In this document: positions 25,217 through 33,699 of the stretch, in pieces
Layout: the number at the start of each line of letters is the position of its first letter
Position numbering within the stretch: the stretch's first letter is position 1
From: Shewanella holmiensis
GTDB taxonomy: Bacteria > Pseudomonadota > Gammaproteobacteria > Enterobacterales > Shewanellaceae
Assembly: GCF_025370255.1 (NCBI RefSeq)
Contig: NZ_JAMTCD010000026.1
Span: 1 to 51,614, forward strand
Reading direction: 5' to 3'
Length of the DNA: 51,614 bases
Position numbers and translations under genes: made by a program
Notes under the pieces: model-generated
Databases searched by the model: none
What the model was told of the DNA's origin: nothing
Seen by the model: only the letters and a program-made list of their open reading frames with translations

Positions 25217-26881
25217 ATGAAACATTCAAAATTAGCGATATTAGTTTCGGCAGCTTTATTTGCATCAGCAGGTGCTTATGCAACAAGTAATGGTAATGAA
25301 GCGGATGTAACTCAAAATGGTACGGATAATGTTGTAGTAGTAACCCAGCAGGTTAACAGTGATGATAACGATGCAACGGTTTCGCAAGATGGTACTGAAA
25401 ACAAAGCATATGTGACTCAATCCGATACTTCAAATACCCAAGCATTCATCACCCAAGTAGGTGAATTAAACGAAGGCACTATTACACAGCGTAATGCGAC
25501 CCAAACCGCTACAGCCACAATTGACACAGATGGTGTAGACAACCGTGCGTTTATTGACCAACAATTCAATAATGGTGATAACGCGTCGGCAGATATTAAT
25601 CAAGCCGGTGACGGCAACACTGCAACCATTTTACAAGATAATGGTGATGCCGCTAATTCGACCATTAATCAAAATGGATCAGGTGATATCGCAGAAATTA
25701 AAAACGTTTGGTCAGATTTTGCCGATGCAACCATTACTCAAAACACAGGTGCGGGTAATAACGCTTATATAGATCAATATGCTTCAGATGCTGCCTCAGC
25801 TAGCCTGACGCAAACTGGCGCAGGTAACAATGGCGATATTATCCAAGCTACAGCTAACTTTGGTTATAACGCTACAGCTGATGATACCGTGGCAACATTA
25901 ACCCAAACTGGTGAGAATAACCGTGGTTATATTTCTCAAACGGCAAACTCAAGTGATGCAACCGTTAACCAGCAAGGTGACTCAAATGAAGCAGAAGTTT
26001 ATCAAAGTGGTTTAAACAATACCGCTAATGTACAGCAGTCGGGTAATAGTGATGATGCATTTGTGTATCAAACTGGCCAAGATGGTAATGCTAGCGTCAA
26101 TCAAAGTGGTAACACGGGTAGTGTTGCAACTGTTACTCAAGGCGGCTTTAGTAATGATGCCATGATTGACCAAGTGGGTACTGGCTTAACTGCAACCGTG
26201 ACGCAATCTGATTATGATAACGTGGCAGATATTGACCAATCTAATTTGGGTAATACAGCAACGGTAACTCAAAGTGGTTCTGCTGCGGGATTGGGCAACC
26301 TTGCAACTGTGATGCAAAATGGTGAAAATGATACAGCTACCGTTGTTCAAAATGGTGATGACAATACAGCATATGTCGATCAAGATGCGTCAAGCAATGC
26401 AAATAGCATTGCTATTAATCAGTTAGGTGACTCTAACTATGCAGGTGCAGCATCTGATTTAGGCGGCAGTAATACAATTACCATTAATCAAACCGGTGAT
26501 CGCAACTATGTAGGTAATACCGCTTCAGGTTCGGCTAACTATTATGGATCAGCAATCGGCGCGGGTACGTATGGTGCTGAAAACACAGTATCGATTACAC
26601 AAACAGGTAATGATAACAAAGCCTATGCTGACTCAGCTGATTTTTCTTCTGAGGTAGATATTTCACAAACTGGCGATTTTAACAATGCCATTGCTGAATC
26701 TTGGGCTGGAACTGACAATGATATTATGATTGCTCAAACCGGTACATTGCATAACGCAGATGTTTTTGTAAATGGTGCTGGTAACAACACTGTTTCTATT
26801 ACTCAAACGGATGCGAGTAACACTGCCAATGTTACCTCAATGGGTTATGGTAACTCTGTCACAGTATTACAAGGTATGTAG
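25217..26881 (+). CDS. csgA: Very large curlin major subunit, CsgA-like
   Basis: 554 residues, over three times E. coli CsgA (151). A signal peptide (MKHSKLAILVSAALFASAGAYA) precedes about 530 residues of degenerate repeats with the heartbeat Q-x-G-x-x-N-x-A-x-V-x-Q, such as NVQQSGNSDDAFVYQTG and VTQSGSAAGLGNLATV; over two dozen units can be recognised. Some spacers are longer and rich in Asp, Ser and Ala, and the whole is very acidic with almost no cysteine. Such repeats stack into a beta-solenoid amyloid. The protein would be exported by CsgG and form extracellular fibres. A hairpin terminator follows. Confidence 0.85.
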   Translation: MKHSKLAILVSAALFASAGAYATSNGNEADVTQNGTDNVVVVTQQVNSDDNDATVSQDGTENKAYVTQSDTSNTQAFITQVGELNEGTITQRNATQTATATIDTDGVDNRAFIDQQFNNGDNASADINQAGDGNTATILQDNGDAANSTINQNGSGDIAEIKNVWSDFADATITQNTGAGNNAYIDQYASDAASASLTQTGAGNNGDIIQATANFGYNATADDTVATLTQTGENNRGYISQTANSSDATVNQQGDSNEAEVYQSGLNNTANVQQSGNSDDAFVYQTGQDGNASVNQSGNTGSVATVTQGGFSNDAMIDQVGTGLTATVTQSDYDNVADIDQSNLGNTATVTQSGSAAGLGNLATVMQNGENDTATVVQNGDDNTAYVDQDASSNANSIAINQLGDSNYAGAASDLGGSNTITINQTGDRNYVGNTASGSANYYGSAIGAGTYGAENTVSITQTGNDNKAYADSADFSSEVDISQTGDFNNAIAESWAGTDNDIMIAQTGTLHNADVFVNGAGNNTVSITQTDASNTANVTSMGYGNSVTVLQGM

Positions 26882-26895
26882 TACAAAAGTCTAAC

Positions 26896-26918
26896 AAAGG
26901 GTGCGCAAGCACCCTTTT
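26896..26918 (+). terminator. Hairpin between csgA and csgD
   Basis: AAAGGGTGC / GCACCCTTT, nine perfect pairs and loop GCAA, followed by only a short T run. It is likely a partial terminator or 3' stabiliser, letting csgBA be made in excess over csgDEFG. Confidence 0.7.
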
Positions 26919-27011
26919 GGCTAATTGTTATACTGTAAAAGCATTGTTAAGCTTGCCAAGTATTGCTACTGGTTTTATCAATTCTTGCAAACAGAACACA
27001 TGGAGTGTCAG

Positions 27012-27644
27012 ATGTTTAAAGTCGTAAATTGGATGATTGTTTCACGATCGCAGTTACTAATAGATTTACTTGATTGCCGCTGGCCCCAAGAGTTTTTGGT
27101 TAAGCTTGCTAAAGCTCAGCCAGGGAACATGGTGAAAATGTTGGCGGTTCAAGATAATTCGTTAGTGATATTTGATTTATCAACGATAGATCTTCAGCAA
27201 GCATATCAACTTCAGCGCATCATTGAGCGTGAGCACAATGGTATTCGTACGGTTTTTATTAATTTCCCTAGGCAAATGGATGCTAAGTTTTTAGTTCATC
27301 CTGCTACTACGTCTGGTGTGTTTTACTCCGATGCGCCATTGACTGAGCTGAGCAATGGTTTCAATGAAATCCTCAAAGGTCGTAGCATCATTCCACAAGA
27401 TTTACATCAATCTATGCTTAATGTTGATAACGACGATGATAGCGATCAACTGACTATTCGTGAACGTGAAGTATTACAGGCCTTGTTATCAGGTAGCACT
27501 AACCTAGACATTGCCAATCAATTATTTGTAAGTGAATCAACCATCAAAACCCATTTATACCGAGCATTTAGAAAAATTGGGGTGTCTAGCCGTGGTCAAG
27601 CAATTGCTTGGGCGCAAACGCATATTCATGAGGTGAGAGTGTGA
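27012..27644 (+). CDS. csgD: LuxR-family regulator, CsgD-like
   Basis: 210 residues from ATG 27012, chosen because GGAG lies six bases upstream; longer in-frame starts (TTG 26925, ATG 27000) lack this. The N-terminal domain is receiver-like (VVNWMIVSRSQLLIDLLDC ... VFINFPRQMDAKFLV) and resembles the CsgD/VpsT group. The C-terminal LuxR helix-turn-helix (about 145-205) reads LTIREREVLQALLSGSTNLDIANQLFVSESTIKTHLYRAFRKIGV. CsgD activates curli and matrix genes. It sits inside the operon it should control, upstream of csgE. Confidence 0.83.
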   Translation: MFKVVNWMIVSRSQLLIDLLDCRWPQEFLVKLAKAQPGNMVKMLAVQDNSLVIFDLSTIDLQQAYQLQRIIEREHNGIRTVFINFPRQMDAKFLVHPATTSGVFYSDAPLTELSNGFNEILKGRSIIPQDLHQSMLNVDNDDDSDQLTIREREVLQALLSGSTNLDIANQLFVSESTIKTHLYRAFRKIGVSSRGQAIAWAQTHIHEVRV

Positions 27645-28219
27645 TCAACCCTGCCTTAGCTTTCACGCTAGTAGCTTTAGCTATGTTAGTGGTGAATAAC
27701 GGCTATGCAGATGAAAAAAGCGCCATTGATGTTAAGGTCGTTGAGTTTACCCAAGCCGAAATCGCCTCTAATCCTGATGATGTTGTCCCCGAGTCGAAGG
27801 CTTCTATTGCTCAAGAAAACTCGCTTAAACAACCTGATAATAAAGTGGTTAACGTCAGTGATGCTAAGCCTAAACGTGAAACCGATTTAGTTGATGGCCT
27901 TATTTTAAATCGCGCCATGACTCGGTTTGGACACAGATTTTATCGCGAGTTTGTCAGTGCTTATCGCGATATTAATGGTATGAGTGAACATAGTGGCTTA
28001 ACGATTGTCGAGCAAGCAACCGCAAGAAGCGGCAGTAAAATTTTAGTACTGCACAATAGAAAACCTATTTTTGTGACGTTTGTGTCGCCCGCTTCGCGCA
28101 ACATAGACGAACAAGCCGATATGGCAGCAAAAAGAGTGAATGTTTCTCTTCTGCAATATCAACAACAAGCACAATGGAATGCATTTTCTGATCCTGATCT
28201 TGCATCCGATGAGTTTTAG
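27641..28219 (+). CDS. csgE: Curli secretion adaptor CsgE with N-terminal extension
   Basis: 192 residues against about 129 in E. coli. It starts with GTG at 27641, overlapping the csgD stop (GTGA) and preceded by GAGGTGAG. A signal peptide (LAFTLVALAMLVVNNGYA) is followed by about 65 residues of low-complexity charged sequence (DEKSAIDVKVVEF ... DAKPKRETD), then the CsgE core DGLILNRAMTRFGHRFYREFV ... ILVLHNRKPIFVTFVSPASRN. CsgE caps the CsgG pore in the periplasm and selects substrates. Confidence 0.9.
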   Translation: MINPALAFTLVALAMLVVNNGYADEKSAIDVKVVEFTQAEIASNPDDVVPESKASIAQENSLKQPDNKVVNVSDAKPKRETDLVDGLILNRAMTRFGHRFYREFVSAYRDINGMSEHSGLTIVEQATARSGSKILVLHNRKPIFVTFVSPASRNIDEQADMAAKRVNVSLLQYQQQAQWNAFSDPDLASDEF

Positions 28220-28231
28220 CAGGGAAAGCAT

Positions 28232-28636
28232 ATGAAAAAGTTAATACTATCTTTGGCTATTTCAGCCTTGAGTTTACCTATCTGCGCAACACAACTGGTG
28301 TATACCCCGGTGAATCCCGCATTTGGTGGGAGTTACCTTAATGGCGGTTATCTTTTAGCCAATGCATCTGCGCAAAATGAACACCAAGGCGGTTCAAGTT
28401 ATACCGCTCCAACGGCGCTGGAACGTTTAGCGGGCTCTTTACAATCCAGATTAATGAGTCAGTTGTTTAATGATGCAGCCAATGGCGGTGAAGGTTATTT
28501 AAAAACCGATGACTTTGAAATTAATGTGGTAAATGAAGACGGTGCATTGATTGTCCATATTACCGACTTGTTGTCTGGTGAAACTACCATCATTGAAGTC
28601 GGCGGTATTGTCGGCAATGGCACGGTAGGGGGCTAG
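28232..28636 (+). CDS. csgF: Curli assembly factor CsgF
   Basis: 134 residues. A signal peptide (MKKLILSLAISALSLPICA) is followed by the CsgF signature TQLVYTPVNPAFGGSYLNGGYLLANASAQN that inserts into the CsgG barrel, and a C-terminal beta region (FEINVVNEDGALIVHITD). CsgF couples secretion to nucleation by CsgB. AGGGAAAG precedes the ATG. Confidence 0.93.
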   Translation: MKKLILSLAISALSLPICATQLVYTPVNPAFGGSYLNGGYLLANASAQNEHQGGSSYTAPTALERLAGSLQSRLMSQLFNDAANGGEGYLKTDDFEINVVNEDGALIVHITDLLSGETTIIEVGGIVGNGTVGG

Positions 28637-28638
28637 AG

Positions 28639-29490
28639 ATGAAACAGATATTTGTCGGTTTGTTAATACTTTCACTTACAGCCTGCTCATCAATTGACAG
28701 TGAGTTTGAAAATATTCAAGCATCATCCAGTTTGATGCCAAAAGGGGAAACTTACTACGATCTCGTCAGTTTACCACCGCCACAGGGCAGCATGGTTGCC
28801 GCAGTGTATGATTTTAGAGACCAAACGGGTCAATATAAACCAATACCATCCAGCAACTTCTCAACCGCAGTACCGCAAAGTGGTACGGCTTTTTTAGCAC
28901 AAGCCTTGAATGACTCAAGCTGGTTTGTACCGGTTGAGCGAGAAGGGTTACAAAACTTACTGACTGAGCGCAAAATTGTCAGAGCAGGATTAAATGGTGA
29001 TGCGGGTAAATTGCCCCAATTAAATAGCGCACAGATTTTAATGGAAGGTGGGATTGTTGCCTATGATACTAATATTAAAACCGGCGGTGCTGGCGCCAGA
29101 TATTTGGGGATAGGCGCTTCTGGTCAATATCGAGTCGATAGTATTACGGTTAATTTACGCGCGGTAGATATTCGTTCTGGACGGTTACTTAGCAGCGTAA
29201 CAACTACAAAATCAGTGGTGTCGATAGAAGTTACCGCAGGCGTATTCAAGTTTATTGATGCGCAAGAGTTACTTGAGGCTGAAGCGGGTTATACCTCAAA
29301 TGAACCGGTAAGTTTATGTATTGCCGCAGCAATAGAAAGTGCCGTGGTACATTTAATTGCAGATGGAATTTGGAAGGGCTCTTGGAGTTTACTAGATCAA
29401 TCCTCTGGGGTTAAAAATCCAACACTGCAAAAATATTGGCTTGAGGCTCATAGTGAACAACAGGTCAGTGCCCGTATCAAGCAAAGTTAG
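28639..29490 (+). CDS. csgG: Curli outer-membrane secretion channel lipoprotein CsgG
   Basis: 283 residues. A lipoprotein signal peptide ends in the lipobox LTAC (Cys16). CsgG core features include GSMVAAVYDFRDQTGQYKP, SNFSTAVPQSGTAFLAQALNDS, WFVPVEREGLQNLLTERKIVR and GGIVAYDTNIKTGGAGARYLGIGASGQYR. It forms the nonameric outer-membrane pore for CsgA and CsgB. It starts two bases after the csgF stop and is followed by a strong terminator. Confidence 0.95.
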   Translation: MKQIFVGLLILSLTACSSIDSEFENIQASSSLMPKGETYYDLVSLPPPQGSMVAAVYDFRDQTGQYKPIPSSNFSTAVPQSGTAFLAQALNDSSWFVPVEREGLQNLLTERKIVRAGLNGDAGKLPQLNSAQILMEGGIVAYDTNIKTGGAGARYLGIGASGQYRVDSITVNLRAVDIRSGRLLSSVTTTKSVVSIEVTAGVFKFIDAQELLEAEAGYTSNEPVSLCIAAAIESAVVHLIADGIWKGSWSLLDQSSGVKNPTLQKYWLEAHSEQQVSARIKQS

Positions 29491-29517
29491 CATAAATCGA
29501 TTTTTTAGGTTTTTATT

Positions 29518-29545
29518 AACAGGCATCCAAATTGGATGCCTGTTT
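29518..29545 (+). terminator. Terminator of the curli operon
   Basis: A perfect 11-bp stem AACAGGCATCC / GGATGCCTGTT with loop AAATT and a short T run. Confidence 0.85.
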
Positions 29546-29678
29546 GCTATACCTGTTCGAATACATCAGGACTAATACATTTTAACGAGTACACTTTCGC
29601 TATTAAAGCCCATCACTCAATTCTTTATTATTCAATGTAGGAACTTTTAGGGTAAAACGAGCTAATTTTACTTGCTGC

Positions 29679-31439
29679 TCAACCTAGCCATAATGTTGCC
29701 AGATGCTTATCTTTTACACTCAAGGCGACAGTGTCTTTTATTGCGGCTTGAATGATTAACTCACCTTGCATCAATTCATCACGTCTAAACCAATGTAGCT
29801 TGATTGACTCGCCAACAGAGTAGTGCTGCAGTAACTGCTCAAATTGTCCATTAACTTGTAAGTTGTCGGCGGCAATGAGTAAATCACCTGCGCTAAGTCC
29901 TGCTTGATGTGCTGGACTGTGTTGATTAACTGAGATAATTTTTAACCCAAGTCCTTCTGATTTCACTTTTGCACCAAAGCCAATATTAAAGCCTTTTGCT
30001 TTACTGCCACCATTATCGTTAGCACCTTCACTGCTTCTAAAATGCATCTCAACCCCGACTTGTGCCAGTAAGGGGGCTAATGGTAGGTCGTCGGTGTGAT
30101 ATAAAAAGTTGAAAAGTTCATCACAATTACGATTTAACAGTGATTCAACGATACGTTGATGGCTTTGGTTGACTGTGCCAATACCGGTTAAACCATATTC
30201 TTGCCAAAGCTGTCGCATGACATCATCTAAACTTTTTTCTCCCTTGGTTTCTAACCTAATGGTTAAGTCTAACAGTAAGGCAAATAACGCGCCTTTAGTG
30301 TAATAGCTTACAATGGCATTCGCGGCATTTTCATCCTGTTTATAAAACTTAGTCCAAGCATTGAAACTGGATGACGCTAAACTTTGTTTAAAGCGACCTT
30401 GACTGCGGTAAACCCTTGTCATGGTTTCACTAAGTAGCGTTAAATAACTTTGTTGATCAATGCAGCCACTGCGATAGGTAATGAAATCATCAAAGTAAGA
30501 GGTAATCCCCTCGTAAGCCCATAGTTGTTCCGTATAACTTTCTTGGGATAAATCAAACGGCGTAAATTGAGCTGGCTTGATGCGTTTGACATTCCAACTG
30601 TGGAAATATTCGTGGCTACAAAGAGACAAGTAAGTGCGGTAACCCTTATCAACATCGCCATGTTCACTTAGCGGTAAATCGTTGCGGGAACACATTAATG
30701 CTGTAGAGGCTTTATGTTCTAATCCGCCAAAGCCATTGTCCAGTACCGTGGTCATAAATACATAACGCTCAAACGGCGCTGGTGTGTTAAAAAAGTGAAT
30801 TTGGTACTCGCAAATGGCTTGTAAATCTTGCTTCAAACGGACCATATTTGCGCGATGTTTCCCACTTAAGACAATATCGTGTGGAACGCCAGCGGCGATA
30901 AATGTGTCAATGGTTAAATCACCCATTTCAACGGGGTGGTCAATTAAATCATCATAATTTTCAGCGCTGAACTCACCGAAACCAAATGGTTCACCGGATA
31001 CTCGTGACATGCTGGTGGCGATTTTCCATTGTGATAATTCACTTAATGCTGGCGGGGCAATAGTGACATTTTGCTTATCTTGTTCTAGCCCTTTTGCGGC
31101 GAGAAACACCGAGCTGCCATTGAAAAATCCATGGTTAGTATCGAGGTGAGCAGTACGAACGGATAAATCCCATGCATAGACTTGATAACGTAATGTGATA
31201 GTGGCGGTGTGATTAGCCACCTGCCAAGTTTGTTTGTCTAATTGTTGAAAGGGAATGGCAAGGTTATTTTCATCAAAAAATTGAATATCAATAATGTTTT
31301 TAGCAAAATCTCGGATCATGTAACTGCCCGGAAGCCAGGCTGGTAAACTGAATATTTGATTGTTTCGGGCATTATTTAACGTGGCTGTTATGGCAAATAA
31401 ATGGGCTTTGGGATCGATGGCATGAATATGATGATGCAT
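29679..31439 (-). CDS. M61-family glycyl aminopeptidase with PDZ domain
   Basis: 586 residues from ATG 31439 (MHHHIHAIDPKAHLFAIT), which has a GGA upstream and fits the family start; a longer frame to a GTG at 31508 lacks a ribosome binding site. The N-terminal beta domain contains LPAWLPGSYMIRDFAKNI. The gluzincin site is SHEYFHSWN (HExxH) with the downstream glutamate in WAYEGITSYF. A PDZ domain lies near the C-terminus (LKIISVNQHSPAHQAGLSAGDLLIAADN). No signal peptide with the chosen start, so probably cytoplasmic. It releases N-terminal glycine or alanine from peptides. Confidence 0.88.
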   Translation of the reverse strand: MHHHIHAIDPKAHLFAITATLNNARNNQIFSLPAWLPGSYMIRDFAKNIIDIQFFDENNLAIPFQQLDKQTWQVANHTATITLRYQVYAWDLSVRTAHLDTNHGFFNGSSVFLAAKGLEQDKQNVTIAPPALSELSQWKIATSMSRVSGEPFGFGEFSAENYDDLIDHPVEMGDLTIDTFIAAGVPHDIVLSGKHRANMVRLKQDLQAICEYQIHFFNTPAPFERYVFMTTVLDNGFGGLEHKASTALMCSRNDLPLSEHGDVDKGYRTYLSLCSHEYFHSWNVKRIKPAQFTPFDLSQESYTEQLWAYEGITSYFDDFITYRSGCIDQQSYLTLLSETMTRVYRSQGRFKQSLASSSFNAWTKFYKQDENAANAIVSYYTKGALFALLLDLTIRLETKGEKSLDDVMRQLWQEYGLTGIGTVNQSHQRIVESLLNRNCDELFNFLYHTDDLPLAPLLAQVGVEMHFRSSEGANDNGGSKAKGFNIGFGAKVKSEGLGLKIISVNQHSPAHQAGLSAGDLLIAADNLQVNGQFEQLLQHYSVGESIKLHWFRRDELMQGELIIQAAIKDTVALSVKDKHLATLWLG

Positions 31440-31657
31440 AGAAAATCCAGTCACTAGAAACGATAAAGATGACATGCTGCCAAAATTGGCGCTTTTACGC
31501 AAACCCACTTAATTAAAAACCACCAATAGCGGTTATCTTTATTGAAAAATACGATAAACTTAATCCCATCGGTATCTTGGTAAATACGCTATGGTACGTA
31601 AAGTATGTTTTTCAGATTGTGCTATCTAGACGCAGTCATCGCAAAAAGGACAAGCAA

Positions 31658-32011
31658 ATGGCCGAAGAAACCATTTTTAGTAAAATTATTCGTCGTGAAA
31701 TTCCTGCAGAGATTCTTTATCAAGATGAGTTAGTCACTGCATTTCGTGATATTTCACCACAAGCACCGACGCACATTTTGATTATTCCGAATCATTTAAT
31801 TGCGACAGCTAATGATGTGAAAGCATCAGATGAATTAGCCTTGGGTCGCATGATGACGGTAGCGGCAAAGTTGGCCGAAGAAGCTGGTATTGCACAAGAC
31901 GGTTATCGATTAATCATGAATTGTAATAAACATGGTGGTCAAGAGGTTTACCATATTCATTTGCATCTATTGGGTGGTAAGCCGCTTGGCCCTATGTTGA
32001 GCCGTGGCTAA
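31658..32011 (+). CDS. hinT: HIT-family purine nucleoside phosphoramidase HinT
   Basis: 117 residues from ATG 31658, which has AAAGGA upstream; the longer frame from 31577 lacks support and HinT starts [11 protein letters not shown]. The histidine triad HIHLHLLGG is near the C-terminus, with [18 protein letters not shown] and [11 protein letters not shown] as family blocks. HinT hydrolyses AMP-lysine and acyl-adenylates. It is first of a compact group: hinT, two hotdog genes, ycfL. Confidence 0.95.
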   Translation: MAEETIFSKIIRREIPAEILYQDELVTAFRDISPQAPTHILIIPNHLIATANDVKASDELALGRMMTVAAKLAEEAGIAQDGYRLIMNCNKHGGQEVYHIHLHLLGGKPLGPMLSRG

Positions 32012-32523
32012 TGAAAATTAATTCTGATTTTTTTCCATTAACGGAAGTTGCTACCCGATTTGTTAATCAGTTAGCACAATGCCGCCGATTAGGCTTATCA
32101 GTTCAGGAGGCGAGTGAGCATCATGTATTGATAAAACTGCCTTATAGTCAAGATATTATCGGCTATCCTGATACTGGGGTGATACATGGCGGCGTGATCA
32201 CCACTTTAATTGATACCACTTGCGGCACTGCCGTGGTGTGCGCCATCTTAAAAAAATATCAATCATTAGAAATCTCTCCCACCCTCGATTTACGGGTGGA
32301 TTACATGAAGCCTGCTGAGCCACATAAAGCGGTGTACGCTTTTGCAGAATGTTATCGCTTATCATCAAGTGTGGCGTTCACCCGTGCGATTGCTTATCAA
32401 GACAGTATTGATGAGCCGATTGCCCATGCTGTGGGAACATTTATGCGGATTAGCCCTGAAATGGTTGGCGAGGATTTTCGTCAAGCCTTAATGGGAAATT
32501 TGCCAGAGGTGAAAAATGACTGA
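32011..32523 (+). CDS. Hotdog-fold thioesterase, PaaI-like (first of a tandem pair)
   Basis: 170 residues. PaaI/YdiI pattern: GVIHGGVITTLIDTTCGTAV in the central helix, SPTLDLRVDYMKPA and AFTRAIAYQ. The usual catalytic acid lies within the HGGV... helix (Asp in LIDTTCG). It likely hydrolyses acyl-CoA thioesters; the substrate is unknown. Its ATG overlaps the hinT stop (TAATG). Confidence 0.82.
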   Translation: MKINSDFFPLTEVATRFVNQLAQCRRLGLSVQEASEHHVLIKLPYSQDIIGYPDTGVIHGGVITTLIDTTCGTAVVCAILKKYQSLEISPTLDLRVDYMKPAEPHKAVYAFAECYRLSSSVAFTRAIAYQDSIDEPIAHAVGTFMRISPEMVGEDFRQALMGNLPEVKND

Positions 32524-32992
32524 TATGAATAAGCCTTCTGAACAAATCGATTGTCCATCTCTAGATGTGCAGGATGTGGTTAAAAGAGCCATTGAACTAA
32601 ATGATTACAGCTACTTGCTTGCACAGGTTCCTTACTCGCAATTTATTGGTATGTCGGTAGCGCGTTTTGGCGATGAAATGGTGTTTAAGTTACCCGCGAA
32701 GGATGACAATATTGGTAATCCGGTGTTACCGGCTATTCACGGCGGCGTGATAGCAGGATTTATGGAGATGTCTGCCATTGTGCAATTAATGGTATTCATG
32801 CAAGCCAAAAAAGTGCCTAAGATAGTCGACTTTTCAATCGATTATTTACGTGCGGGTTTACATCAGGATACCTTTGCTGAGTGCAAAATCACTCGACAGG
32901 GTAGACGTGTTGCAAATGTCAATATCAACTGTTGGCAAAATAACCGCAAGCAGTTAATTGCCACCGCTAGGGCCCATTTTTTGATTGATTGA
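32516..32992 (+). CDS. Hotdog-fold thioesterase, PaaI-like (second of a tandem pair)
   Basis: 158 residues, diverged from its neighbour: PAIHGGVIAGFMEMSAIVQL in the central helix with Glu where the first copy has Asp, then VDFSIDYLRAG and RRVANVNINCWQ. The overlap of eight bases with the previous gene suggests coupled translation, and hotdog proteins often form mixed oligomers, so a heteromer is possible (inference). Confidence 0.82.
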   Translation: MTDMNKPSEQIDCPSLDVQDVVKRAIELNDYSYLLAQVPYSQFIGMSVARFGDEMVFKLPAKDDNIGNPVLPAIHGGVIAGFMEMSAIVQLMVFMQAKKVPKIVDFSIDYLRAGLHQDTFAECKITRQGRRVANVNINCWQNNRKQLIATARAHFLID

Positions 32993-33014
32993 GTCAACAT
33001 ATAAAGGAATAAAA

Positions 33015-33410
33015 ATGAAACAGATTACCTATTTGATCATATTGTCCATCAGCTTATTACTTGCCGCTTGTGCTAATCATACCTCAGGTATTTCGGCTAA
33101 CTCGCAGGGCGAGATTCGGGTAGATAACAACTCGTTTAGTCGTGAAGTGTCAGTTTCAAGTATTACTTCACGTCAGTCTGCAGATTTAATTCAAGCCGCG
33201 GCGCAAATTAGTAGCTTAGTGGCGACTGATTTACGTTTGCAATACAAGTTTACTTGGTTTGATGCCAGTGGCTTTACCATAGAAGATGAAGCGACAAGTT
33301 GGAAATCATTAAAATTGCATGGTAAGCAACAAATACAAGTCAATGCCGTTGCACCGAATGCAACAGCAAGTCGATTTGAAGTTTATGTACGTAAAGCATT
33401 TTCTAATTAG
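33015..33410 (+). CDS. ycfL: YcfL-family lipoprotein
   Basis: 131 residues from ATG 33015 (AAGGA upstream). The lipobox LLAAC lies near residue 17. The C-terminal half LRLQYKFTWFDASGFTIEDEATSWKSLKLHGKQQIQVNAVAP is typical of YcfL/DUF1425, and the E. coli order hinT-ycfL-lpoB-thiK is partly kept here. Function unknown; YcfL lies next to lpoB in enterics, but lpoB is absent from this window. Confidence 0.85.
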   Translation: MKQITYLIILSISLLLAACANHTSGISANSQGEIRVDNNSFSREVSVSSITSRQSADLIQAAAQISSLVATDLRLQYKFTWFDASGFTIEDEATSWKSLKLHGKQQIQVNAVAPNATASRFEVYVRKAFSN

Positions 33411-33431
33411 AAATTGATTCACTTGCCAATG

Positions 33432-33458
33432 AAGCCTGATCATCAGGCTTTATTTTTT
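33432..33458 (+). terminator. Terminator after ycfL
   Basis: Perfect stem AAGCCTGAT / ATCAGGCTT followed by a T-rich tail. Confidence 0.85.
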
Positions 33459-33512
33459 AGTGATAAAAAAGTATTAGTTTTGTCTGTTACCTTGTTAAAT
33501 TTAAGATATAAT

Positions 33513-33630
33513 CCCTGACGCCAAGGGGTGTTTTCTGAACGTCAATCATTGACAGTATTAAGAAAACTGAGATATCGCAAGATGAACCCTTAGAACCTGA
33601 TCCGGCTAATACCGGCGTAGGAATGGGCCA
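33513..33630 (+). promoter_or_regulatory. TPP riboswitch (THI element)
   Basis: Canonical parts in order: CCAAGGGGTG (33521), CTGAGAT (33567), ACCCTTAGAACCTGATCCGG (33586-33605), CTAATACCGGCGTAGGAAT (33605-33623). An optional P3 arm of about 35 bases (33531-33566) is inserted between the first two. It binds thiamine pyrophosphate and represses the downstream thiamine uptake genes. Confidence 0.95.
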
Positions 33631-33671
33631 CTTCGATGTCATGGATGTGCACTTCTTTATCGCTACCTGCC

Positions 33672-33698
33672 GGATCTCAAAATACATATTTGAGGTCC
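33672..33698 (+). promoter_or_regulatory. Shine-Dalgarno-sequestering hairpin of the TPP riboswitch
   Basis: GGATCTCAAA pairs with TTTGAGGTCC over ten positions (one G-U) around loop ATACATA. The 3' arm contains the GAGGT ribosome binding site two bases before the receptor ATG. No T tract follows, so control is probably translational. Confidence 0.65.
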
Positions 33699-33699
33699 T

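Noticed and set aside
25300..26860. DNA tandem repeat or CRISPR-like array in csgA
   Set aside because: The periodicity is at protein level with variable codons and spacing; there are no identical DNA repeats with regular spacers.
30440..30667. Antisense frames inside the M61 gene and many other genes
   Set aside because: They are shadows of well-supported genes, with no ribosome binding site or recognisable sequence.
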